Shown piece by piece: positions 1 to 5,547 of a stretch of 8,802 bases of DNA (positions are counted from its first letter, which is position 1; the number at the start of each line of letters is the position of its first letter). Location of the stretch: contig JAATVR010000075.1 of NCBI GenBank assembly GCA_014523665.1, positions 1 through 8,802 on the forward strand, given 5' to 3'. The stretch is from Nitrososphaerales archaeon TH526. Its GTDB lineage: Archaea > Thermoproteota > Nitrososphaeria > Nitrososphaerales > Nitrososphaeraceae. A program made the translations under genes and the position numbers. The notes under the pieces are model-generated. The model made no database searches, had not been told where the DNA came from, and saw only the letters and a list, made by a program, of their open reading frames with translations.

Positions 1-2
1 AC

Positions 3-71
3 GAGTTGCTGGCAAAGAAGCTTGAAAGATACCTCCAAATCAGATTATACATTTCAGCAGATGACGAATAG
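3..71 (+). CDS. C-terminal fragment of an unidentified protein (cut by window edge)
   Basis: An open frame enters from the left edge and ends at a TAG at 69-71, giving 22 codons. The end reads as a charged amphipathic helix (LLAKKLERYLQIRLYI) closed by an acidic tail (SADDE), which is protein-like. Another frame is also open here, to a TGA at 121-123, but its composition is less convincing. Too little is present to name a family, so this is only a probable gene tail. Confidence 0.3.
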   Translation, partial: ELLAKKLERYLQIRLYISADDE

Positions 72-167
72 GAATAGATCAGTAGGAGAATTGCGGTTCT
101 CTAAATCAATTTGCATGCGATGATTCGCGCTCCATGTGGGATTGGGATATGCTACAAAGGTCGCAAG

Positions 168-353
168 AAAGTAAGTAAGGGACAGCAGATGACTTGTATA
201 GTGTGATTTTACACTTCGTTCTTTTGTTCTACTCTCATGACATTTATTTGATGGAGCTTCTTTGAGATTATTTCATAATTTCAAAACCTATTTTATTTTT
301 GAAGATACTTATGATTCCATCTCAATAGTTCACAAATGCAAAAGTAAGTAAGG
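168..353. repeat. Direct repeat pair AAAGTAAGTAAGG
   Basis: The 13 bases AAAGTAAGTAAGG occur at 168-180 and again at 341-353. Both copies are preceded by GCAA, with two extra bases in the first. No function is evident. Confidence 0.35.
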
Positions 354-543
354 AATATACAATTGATAACTATTATAGTACCAACTGAACGAGGCTCCAC
401 TACGTTACATTCTAGACTCTAAGTATTTGTCATTTATGTTCTAACTTCATGATACTTTGCCAACATGTTTATGCTAAGCCACTGTATGAATATATTCCCA
501 GTACTATGAAAAACTAATCGATACAGCATACAAAATAATAGGG

Positions 544-570
544 GCTAATTGATCCCGATCCAGAATTAGC
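544..570. repeat. Inverted repeat GCTAATT / AATTAGC
   Basis: The 7-base arms at 544-550 and 564-570 are perfectly complementary across a 13-base spacer that itself contains GATC-CC-GATC. No gene is close by. It could be an RNA hairpin or a protein site, or chance in AT-rich DNA. Confidence 0.3.
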
Positions 571-854
571 AGGTTACCCTACAAATGACTGTCACATTTT
601 AGTGTAAACACATTATTTGCTTTGATAACGGGATGAATCCTGGCTAAGTGAGCAATCGACTCAAGATGAGTGCTCATACAAGATTGTTAAGGGAATATCG
701 GAGGACTTATTTTGAGTCGTGGATGATACTTTCTCTTGTAAATTTTTACTTTAGTATCAGTGATAGATAAATTGAACTTCATTAGCATTAGCTGACCTTA
801 TGTATTTTGAGATCTCTAATAAAAGTCCAATCCAATTCAATTTTTTTCCGATTT

Positions 855-894
855 CCTAGAGCTTAAACCTCAGCATGAGCGCTTAAGCTCGAGG
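855..894. repeat. Nested inverted repeat, 12-base arms
   Basis: CCTAGAGCTTAA (855-866) pairs with TTAAGCTCGAGG (883-894) in 11 of 12 positions. The 16-base loop contains a second small hairpin, CTCA-GCA-TGAG (869-879). A run of seven or more T precedes it at about 841-847. The nested form suggests a structured RNA or a bidirectional terminator rather than a simple operator. No gene ends directly beside it. Confidence 0.4.
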
Positions 895-954
895 TACAGA
901 TTTGAAAAAGAGGATGTCAAGATTCAACCAAGCAAAATAAAAATATAGAAGATT

Positions 955-1143
955 CTAGGCTACACCCGCTGGTGCATGGCTCGATTCACTGTGTTCCATT
1001 CTCTTGTGGGTATTCAATGTTTCTTCAGATTCAAAATCTTTCCCACAAATACTACAAACAGTTTTCTTGTGTCCATGTCGAGATTCAGGAGTTCCGGCTG
1101 TGGAGTACACCTCTTGCTCATGTTTTATACGTGTGCATCCTAG
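955..1143 (-). pseudogene. C2H2 zinc-finger protein remnant (or very short 51-residue gene)
   Basis: On the minus strand the frame ending at a TAG (955-957) contains a textbook C2H2 zinc finger. From a GTG at 1110 the protein would be 51 residues, with C19-x2-C22-x12-H35-x4-H40 and the core hydrophobics F26 and L32 in the usual places. Such a finger binds one zinc ion and usually contacts nucleic acid or protein; small C2H2 proteins are common in Nitrososphaeria. Just upstream of the GTG the same frame reads TRIKHEQE, which resembles the end of a preceding finger (H-x-R-x-x-H). The first His position is Cys there, and the frame then meets a TAA at 1144-1146 and two more stops. This suggests the tail of a formerly longer two-finger protein. 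A short functional gene from the GTG remains possible, but I see no well-placed TATA box. Confidence 0.45.
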
Positions 1144-1607
1144 TTAAAGATATGGTCATCAACTAATCGATCTTCGGAAAGGCCTATTCGATAACTTGAC
1201 GGGGATTACCCGGTACGCTGCATGACTGAATATGTTCCAGGTTGTTAACCAAACTAGATATGTGATTTCTGGGATTTTAAAGCAAGAAAGGTTTCGAAAG
1301 CTCGCGATACTTCCTATTTGAATCTAGGTGATGGTGACTCCAGTAAACGGACTTGTTTCTTACTATCGTTCTGTAATGTAATGGCGGAGAAAGTTGAAAA
1401 TTCAGAGGCTTTCACGTAACCAAGAATAAATTTAATTTGACGGTATGAAATAGTGAGAGCGAACATTTCATCTTACCGTTCTAGTCCATCACATCCCTAC
1501 CAGTAGTTATTATATAATTATAATAAAGTATAATTTTACTCCCTTCAGTATAGTCGATAGCGTTAACGTACTATTACATAATTAATGATTCTTTCTAAAC
1601 CTAGTTC
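1144..1607. other. Gene-free stretch with one strong hairpin
   Basis: No convincing coding frame is visible on either strand. The stretch may include the eroded 5' part of the zinc-finger gene, and it carries a bulged inverted repeat at 1440-1479. An AT-rich tract at about 1507-1535 could be promoter-like, but no gene follows it on the plus strand. Confidence 0.4.
1440..1479. terminator. Bulged 12-bp inverted repeat, possible terminator or small RNA
   Basis: ACGGTATGAAAT (1440-1451) pairs with ATTTCA-TCT-TACCGT (1465-1479). This makes two 6-bp stems separated by a 3-base bulge on one side, over a 13-base loop. It lies about 130 bases past the stop of the minus-strand gene at 1608, so it may end that transcript. 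No long T-run follows it on the minus strand, so the terminator label is only a guess. Confidence 0.35.
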
Positions 1608-1955
1608 TTACCGCTTTCCAGATGATTCCCTAACTGCAAGGCCATATTCAAGTCTTATTTTCTTGCGCATATATGGGATAAGTCTATAATGAATTGAATA
1701 AATCCAAGTCTTGTGCTCATAATCCTTCTTCAGAATATCCTTTATAATCAATGACACTAAGCCTCCGGATAGCTTGGATACAGGGATGTTATTAAACTTA
1801 CAGAATTCATTCCTTTTGTACTGATACTCTTCAAGTGTAAAGTAAGGACGATTTACTTGAATGATGAGAGGCCATACTATATTCTCCCATACCAATCTTC
1901 GATAGTGTGTGGAGTGGGCATGCTTTCCCTTCTCTTTGGTTCTTGATCTCATCAT
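1608..1955 (-). CDS. Hypothetical protein, probable small winged-helix-like domain
   Basis: The predicted product is about 115 residues, basic and rich in aromatic residues, with no signal peptide or membrane segment. The frame extends to a TTG at 1973. I prefer the ATG at 1955 because a TATA-like AAATAATAAATTAA on the minus strand (about 1984-1999) would start transcription near 1963 and leave a short leader. The middle reads as a helix-turn-helix followed by a beta wing: a region beginning PYFTLEEY, then NNIPVSKLSGGLVSLIIKD as a recognition-type helix, then KTWIYSIHYRLIPYM as strands. That is the general look of a small wHTH protein, but I do not recognise the family and DNA binding is inference. 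It stands alone, with FTR1 about 300 bases upstream on the same strand and its own promoter, so operon membership is unlikely. Confidence 0.6.
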   Translation of the reverse strand: MMRSRTKEKGKHAHSTHYRRLVWENIVWPLIIQVNRPYFTLEEYQYKRNEFCKFNNIPVSKLSGGLVSLIIKDILKKDYEHKTWIYSIHYRLIPYMRKKIRLEYGLAVRESSGKR

Positions 1956-2257
1956 TCGGTAATATGAGAACAATAACCAGAAGTTAATTTATTATTTTTG
2001 ATCGATTTAATTCGTTGGGTTCGAAATATCCTGCAATCGTGACGATAATTAACAGTTATTTTCTGGCTGATCAGCACTTTAAAGGTTTAGTGTCCATAAC
2101 ATCTTGCATAAGATAGCCTTGCTCTGAGTCAAACCAGCCACTAAATCTGGAGGCTTACGCCTAAGACAGTAAATCGCACTAGACTGTGTCTAGTGGAGAG
2201 GCGTCGTTTGTCTCTACCGTTCACAATTAGGTCCTGATGTATTCAGCCTATGCGAAT
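1956..2257. other. Intergenic region with clustered hairpins downstream of FTR1
   Basis: No gene is visible. The part nearest 1956 carries the promoter of the small minus-strand gene. The rest has the palindrome GCTGATCAGC (2066-2075), ATCTT-GCAT-AAGAT (2101-2114), AGGC-TTAC-GCCT (2151-2162) and a perfect 8-bp hairpin (2177-2195). Because it follows the FTR1 stop on the minus strand, it is probably its 3' untranslated region or a separate structured RNA. Confidence 0.45.
2177..2195 (-). terminator. Perfect 8-bp hairpin after the FTR1 gene
   Basis: CACTAGAC-TGT-GTCTAGTG is a perfect 8-bp stem with a 3-base loop, 63 bases past the FTR1 stop. It could terminate or protect the 3' end of the FTR1 transcript. 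No T-run follows on the minus strand, so factor-independent termination is not clear. Confidence 0.35.
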
Positions 2258-4669
2258 TCATCCCTCTTTCCTTTTCTGTAGATCTGCCATAGATTTCCTT
2301 GCATTTTCGATAGCTTTCTGTCTTCGGGGTTTCAGAACCAGTATATAAAGCGAGCCTACCAGGTATATGGCAAGGAGAACAATCTGAGCAGTGACAGATT
2401 CCAGGGTGGGATGGATCCCTGTCATGGTTGCCAGGTTAATATCCAATCTTGGAACTATCCCAACCAATGGAGTAGTAGCCACTATTCCTAATTCTTGCAA
2501 ATCTCTAACTGCATTTCCTATGAACGCGATGGACATGTATGCCCCTATCCCCATTGTTAAAGCAAAGAGCGCCCTCAGCGGCAATCTTCTGCCAAGTCTG
2601 TTGATTAGGATAGCTACTCCGACGATTACCGCAAGTCCTAAAATCAAACCAGCAATAACGTATAACTCCATGTACTTTGCGAAGGATAGCATTGCCTGGT
2701 AAAACAAGACCGTCTCAAAACCTTCCCTATAGACCGTGAAAAATGCCAAGGCAACAAATACAATTACACTACCTGTCGTAGTGGCCTTCCAGACTTTCGC
2801 TTTAACAAATTCGATCCATTTTTTGGTTTCGATCTTGTTTAGTACCCAGAAGCTCACCCAGAAAAGAACTGCTGTAGCAGAAAGGCCAGCAATAGCCTCG
2901 ATCAGTTCCCTGTTCGCTCCAGATATTTCAATGAGATACTGTGCCACAAACCATGTTGCAGCCGTAGCGACCACTGCAATTAGAATCCCGTAGTAGACAT
3001 GCTTTTTGAAGCGCGAATTTCTTGATGCTTGCAGATATGTGAGAATTGCACCTATAATTAGGGCCGATTCAAGGCCTTCTCTGAATATAATTGAAAATGA
3101 TGTAGAGAATGCAATTGCAGGTGCCACAATTCCAACACCAGACACAAGTCTCTCTGATTCATCTAGTCCTCTTCGAATTTCTATAGTCTTTCCTTCAACC
3201 TCCTGAAATGGCGCTTGCTGTTGAAGCAGGTTTCTTAATTCAGCAAATTTAATCTCCATCTCAAGTGTGAAATCAGGGTCTATCGGCCTAAGTGGAATTT
3301 CAACCATCTCATAACTATCTAGGTATGCTGACCGCGCGGTCAAAAGTGCGCCTTCAAATTTTTTATTCTCATAAAGTCTAAGCATCTCACTTAGCTTCAA
3401 TCTTATCTGGTCAATGTTGTTTCTCACAGATTCCTTCGCTGGATCATTTGCTTCTCCCATTTGCCTAATTTCGCCAGTATAAGTACCGAAACCTTGCCTC
3501 AGTCCTTGAATATTTGCAAGTGAAGATCCGCTAGATGTCGTGTTCGTATTCAAATTTGAGCGATATTCAGGATCATTTTTCAGTAGATTTTCAGCTTGAT
3601 CCAATTTGCCTAGAATCGCTGTTACAAAACCATTAATCTCTTGTGGAGAACGTTCCTCTATTATCATCTGACGAAGTTCTTCTCTCATTTCTATCTCGAT
3701 ATCTTGCATTAGGTCAGGATCATGTTTTTCAATAGGCGCTTCCAGATATTCGAAATTGTCTAAATACGCTTTGATTGCCGTTGCTTCTGCAGCTTTATAA
3801 TCCCCATCGTTCACTGATGAAATAGTGCTATTAAGTAGATCCCTAATGGTGGAAAAGTATTTTGCTTGTTCTGATGCACTCTCGCTTCCACTACTTAAAG
3901 TTAGTTCCTCTGTAAAGTCTCGTTCAATTGCAGAAGCAACACTAGCAACGGTATCAAATGGTATATCATTTTTCATGCTTTCTTGTATCTGATTGTAGAA
4001 GGATCTTATTTCAGCTCGTCTCCGCTCATCAATTGAGTCTGCAACTCTTTCAAAATCTGCAACTGAGCTATTTACCAACCCCAATGAATTCTGAAGATTA
4101 AATATGCTAGAGCCATCTTGTGTATATGTACCGTTAGCTAGCTCATAGGATTGAATTGCGTCTTCCAGAAGCACAGCTGAGGCTTGGAGGACAAATCCCT
4201 CATCTTCAAGAGACTTCTGTCCAACAGTTGAATTCGAGACTCTGTTTAGTAAATTGTTTAACGTTGTAATATCAGATTCTGTGTTGGAATATGCCTCATC
4301 TGGACTCTTTGAGGCTCGAATCTTAATCGGAAGATCAGTTAGCAGTCCTTCAAGACTTTTTGAAGAAACAGGGTCAGCTTTACTTAATATGGGTTTAACT
4401 ACTGGGTAAGTAACCGAATGAGGAATATAGGCATGCTGAAACGCAGATTCAAGGTCATTACTATTCAAACTGTGTTGTGTGAGGTTAAGCTGTGTTCCAA
4501 TCCTTTCTAGATTGATGAAAAGTATAAGTGGATCTGCCGATTGTTGGTTTTCAGCCAATTGCTGTGCGATTCCATCATCGATAAAAAACGAGGAAATAGC
4601 CAAATTACCAGCCGCAATAATCAAAAACGCTAAAAAATGTGATTTTGTTAAGCCTATACTTAGACTCAT
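2258..4669 (-). CDS. FTR1-family iron permease with repeated N-terminal extracytoplasmic domain
   Basis: Predicted high-affinity iron transporter in the cytoplasmic membrane, 803 residues. Residues 11-29 form a signal peptide or anchor. Residues about 30-515 are hydrophilic and helical, presumably outside the cell. Residues about 516-780 form a polytopic FTR1 domain with the two diagnostic iron-transfer motifs, REGLE (530-534) and REGFE (648-652), each inside a membrane helix; a basic tail follows. The N-terminal region has three related repeats of about 85 residues (roughly 60-145, 281-365, 424-509). The last two carry an acidic AYLD-x-[FY]E-x-x-E motif (301-310, 448-457), as in the N-terminal parts of some bacterial FTR1 proteins. 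It is therefore much longer than yeast Ftr1 or EfeU. No multicopper oxidase, EfeO or EfeB gene is nearby. The ATG at 4669 is chosen because the TATA box and DtxR site directly precede it, implying a near-leaderless mRNA. The operator predicts derepression under iron starvation. Confidence 0.93.
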   Translation of the reverse strand: MSLSIGLTKSHFLAFLIIAAGNLAISSFFIDDGIAQQLAENQQSADPLILFINLERIGTQLNLTQHSLNSNDLESAFQHAYIPHSVTYPVVKPILSKADPVSSKSLEGLLTDLPIKIRASKSPDEAYSNTESDITTLNNLLNRVSNSTVGQKSLEDEGFVLQASAVLLEDAIQSYELANGTYTQDGSSIFNLQNSLGLVNSSVADFERVADSIDERRRAEIRSFYNQIQESMKNDIPFDTVASVASAIERDFTEELTLSSGSESASEQAKYFSTIRDLLNSTISSVNDGDYKAAEATAIKAYLDNFEYLEAPIEKHDPDLMQDIEIEMREELRQMIIEERSPQEINGFVTAILGKLDQAENLLKNDPEYRSNLNTNTTSSGSSLANIQGLRQGFGTYTGEIRQMGEANDPAKESVRNNIDQIRLKLSEMLRLYENKKFEGALLTARSAYLDSYEMVEIPLRPIDPDFTLEMEIKFAELRNLLQQQAPFQEVEGKTIEIRRGLDESERLVSGVGIVAPAIAFSTSFSIIFREGLESALIIGAILTYLQASRNSRFKKHVYYGILIAVVATAATWFVAQYLIEISGANRELIEAIAGLSATAVLFWVSFWVLNKIETKKWIEFVKAKVWKATTTGSVIVFVALAFFTVYREGFETVLFYQAMLSFAKYMELYVIAGLILGLAVIVGVAILINRLGRRLPLRALFALTMGIGAYMSIAFIGNAVRDLQELGIVATTPLVGIVPRLDINLATMTGIHPTLESVTAQIVLLAIYLVGSLYILVLKPRRQKAIENARKSMADLQKRKEG

Positions 4670-4672
4670 CTA

Positions 4673-4686
4673 TTAGGCTAACCTAA
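4673..4686 (-). promoter_or_regulatory. DtxR/IdeR-type operator in front of FTR1
   Basis: TTAGGCTAACCTAA is a 14-base palindrome (one central mismatch pair) identical to 14 bases of the IdeR/DtxR consensus TTAGGTTAGGCTAACCTAA. It begins 4 bases upstream of the FTR1 ATG and sits between the TATA-like box and the expected transcription start, where a bound repressor would block RNA polymerase. Iron-dependent repression is inferred from the site match and from the gene it controls. Confidence 0.8.
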
Positions 4687-4693
4687 GAATCAC

Positions 4694-4703
4694 AAATAAA
4701 TAG
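4694..4703 (-). promoter_or_regulatory. TATA-like box of the FTR1 promoter
   Basis: On the minus strand CTATTTATTT is centred about 30 bases upstream of the FTR1 ATG. This predicts a transcription start near 4672-4676 and a nearly leaderless mRNA. There is no Shine-Dalgarno sequence. Confidence 0.55.
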
Positions 4704-4751
4704 ATTTCTCTTAGTAATCATTAATCATGCATCAGATAAAAAATGATACTG

Positions 4752-4759
4752 TTTAAATA
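4752..4759 (+). promoter_or_regulatory. TATA box of the small-gene operon
   Basis: TTTAAATA is a good archaeal TATA box centred about 34 bases upstream of the ATG at 4790. It predicts a start near 4780-4785 and a leader of only a few bases. It abuts the first DtxR-type site. Confidence 0.6.
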
Positions 4760-4787
4760 TTAGGATATCCTAATTAGGAAAGTCTAA
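4760..4787 (+). promoter_or_regulatory. Tandem DtxR-type operators in front of the small-gene operon
   Basis: TTAGGATATCCTAA (4760-4773) is a perfect palindrome of the form TTAGG-N4-CCTAA. A weaker copy, TTAGGAAAGTCTAA (4774-4787), follows with no gap, so four half-sites are spaced regularly. They fill the space between the TATA box and the start codon at 4790. The arrangement mirrors the site before FTR1 and predicts joint regulation by the same metal-dependent repressor. Confidence 0.78.
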
Positions 4788-4789
4788 CA

Positions 4790-4984
4790 ATGGAGAAGTC
4801 CCACAAATTTCTCGAAAGCATAAGTAAGAATGAAGAAATTGAAGGAACTGAAGAAACTTATTTAACGACCTACATTTGCGACAATACTGATGGGATTTTG
4901 GACCCTCTGGATCAGCTTACATACGGAATGAACGAGGTTCAACTCACATATGGCAATGTAGTAGTCTTGAAAGATGCGCCTTGA
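4790..4984 (+). CDS. Small acidic hypothetical protein, predicted iron-regulated
   Basis: A 64-residue acidic protein with no signal peptide, no membrane segment and a single cysteine (C30). I do not recognise the family. The second half contains the short repeat QLTYG at 42-46 and 51-55, nine residues apart, followed by a hydrophobic strand (NVVVL). This could be a small beta-rich fold or a peptide that docks on a partner. The case for a real gene rests on position: its ATG lies about 30 bases after a good TATA box and immediately after tandem DtxR-type operators, in the same geometry as FTR1 on the other strand. The next gene starts six bases after its stop, so the two are probably one transcript. 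A role in iron starvation is inferred from regulation only. Confidence 0.65.
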   Translation: MEKSHKFLESISKNEEIEGTEETYLTTYICDNTDGILDPLDQLTYGMNEVQLTYGNVVVLKDAP

Positions 4985-4990
4985 TCAAGG

Positions 4991-5251
4991 ATGTCTCCCC
5001 CTAGCTCTTCCGATAAAAACCCCATTGAGGAAGACAAGGCCGATGAGGTAAAGGCGTTAATATCTCGATATATGCTCTTGAAAATTGAACAAAGAAAGAT
5101 CGAGAATAAGTTGACCGAGGTAATAAAATACTATGACACCGAATCTCTCCGAATTATTTTTGAACCAATAGGTGATTCAATAATGGGAACTATTGGGTTA
5201 GAACTACCCCCTAGGAAGAAAGAAAAGGACATATCGCAAAATCAAGCTTAA
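4991..5251 (+). CDS. Small hypothetical protein with coiled-coil helix, second gene of the iron-regulated pair
   Basis: An 86-residue protein starting six bases after the preceding stop and so very likely co-transcribed with it. A polar, acidic N-terminus (1-16) leads into a long helix (about 17-47) with heptad-like hydrophobics, including LISRYMLLKIEQRKIENKL, that could form a coiled coil. Then comes a compact hydrophobic segment (RIIFEPIGDSIMGTIGLEL, 54-72) and a basic tail (PPRKKEKD). There are no cysteines and no membrane segment. I do not recognise the family. AGG lies directly before the ATG, too close for a normal ribosome site, so translation is probably coupled to the upstream gene. 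Its control by DtxR boxes is inferred through the shared promoter. It could be a small regulator or an adaptor, but nothing in the sequence fixes this. Confidence 0.68.
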   Translation: MSPPSSSDKNPIEEDKADEVKALISRYMLLKIEQRKIENKLTEVIKYYDTESLRIIFEPIGDSIMGTIGLELPPRKKEKDISQNQA

Positions 5252-5301
5252 AAATCGTGCATATCTTGTCATTTATGTCTGACTTTGAAGTTCCTTTATA
5301 C

Positions 5302-5309
5302 TTTTTTTT
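5302..5309 (+). terminator. T8 tract, probable terminator of the small-gene operon
   Basis: Eight consecutive T lie about 50 bases past the second small gene. Oligo-T tracts on the non-template strand are sufficient archaeal termination signals. No stable hairpin precedes it; a palindrome follows directly. Confidence 0.5.
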
Positions 5310-5321
5310 GACACTAGTGTC
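5310..5321. repeat. Perfect 12-base palindrome GACACTAGTGTC
   Basis: This is an uninterrupted palindrome directly after the T8 tract and about 225 bases upstream of the ferritin-like gene. It may be a binding site for a dimeric regulator. It does not match the TTAGG-N4-CCTAA motif seen around 4670-4790. Confidence 0.35.
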
Positions 5322-5509
5322 CATTTCTTTGAATATACAAAGGCATCCCATATAAAACCAATATTTGAACTCTGAAATCAGATGTATTTCTGAATGTCTA
5401 CAAACAAATGTCCCCATCGAAAATTTTGTACAATACTTGGAATTATTTTGTGAATTCTATAGATCTATCTCCTCTTTATAATTAGTTTGTACTAAATTGT
5501 TGAAAATTA

Positions 5510-5516
5510 TTAAATA
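5510..5516 (+). promoter_or_regulatory. TATA box of the ferritin-like gene
   Basis: TTAAATA is centred about 35 bases upstream of the ATG at 5548, predicting a start near 5538-5542 and a leader of 10 bases or fewer. The bases just after it (AGGAGTATATCCATA) are only a loose palindrome and do not meet the DtxR consensus, so I do not call an operator. Confidence 0.5.
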
Positions 5517-5547
5517 GGAGTATATCCATATAGATATTGATTATAAT

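Larger units (their letters stand above)
72..954. other. Long region without a recognisable gene
   Basis: No frame in this stretch gives a convincing protein. The longest short readings, for example 34 codons from an ATG at 666, lack recognisable motifs. What can be seen are inverted repeats (544-570, 724-759, 855-894) and a 13-base direct repeat, AAAGTAAGTAAGG, at 168-180 and 341-353. The stretch reads as eroded or non-coding DNA. Confidence 0.5.

Noticed and set aside
666..767. 34-codon open frame MSAHTRLLREY...
   Set aside because: Too short, no promoter, and the RLLREY resemblance to ubiquitin-conjugating enzymes is not supported by anything that follows.
972..1166. Plus-strand open frame of 64 codons
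   Set aside because: It overlaps the minus-strand C2H2 zinc finger, whose motif is far more specific; the plus-strand reading has no recognisable features.
2018..2036. GGGTTCGAAATATCC resembling a tRNA T-arm
   Set aside because: The flanking bases do not form a 5-bp T stem, and no acceptor or anticodon stem can be built around it.
2391..3206. Several plus-strand open frames inside the FTR1 gene
   Set aside because: They lie antisense to well-conserved FTR1 membrane helices and REGLE motifs and have shadow-like composition.
5211..5417. Minus-strand open frame of 68 codons
   Set aside because: It overlaps the end of the second small gene and a T8/A8 tract, giving a low-complexity lysine run; there is no promoter or family resemblance.
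5513..5530. Possible DtxR operator in the ferritin promoter (AGGAGTATATCC)
   Set aside because: Only loosely palindromic; it lacks the TTAGG and CCTAA half-sites that are exact at the FTR1 locus.
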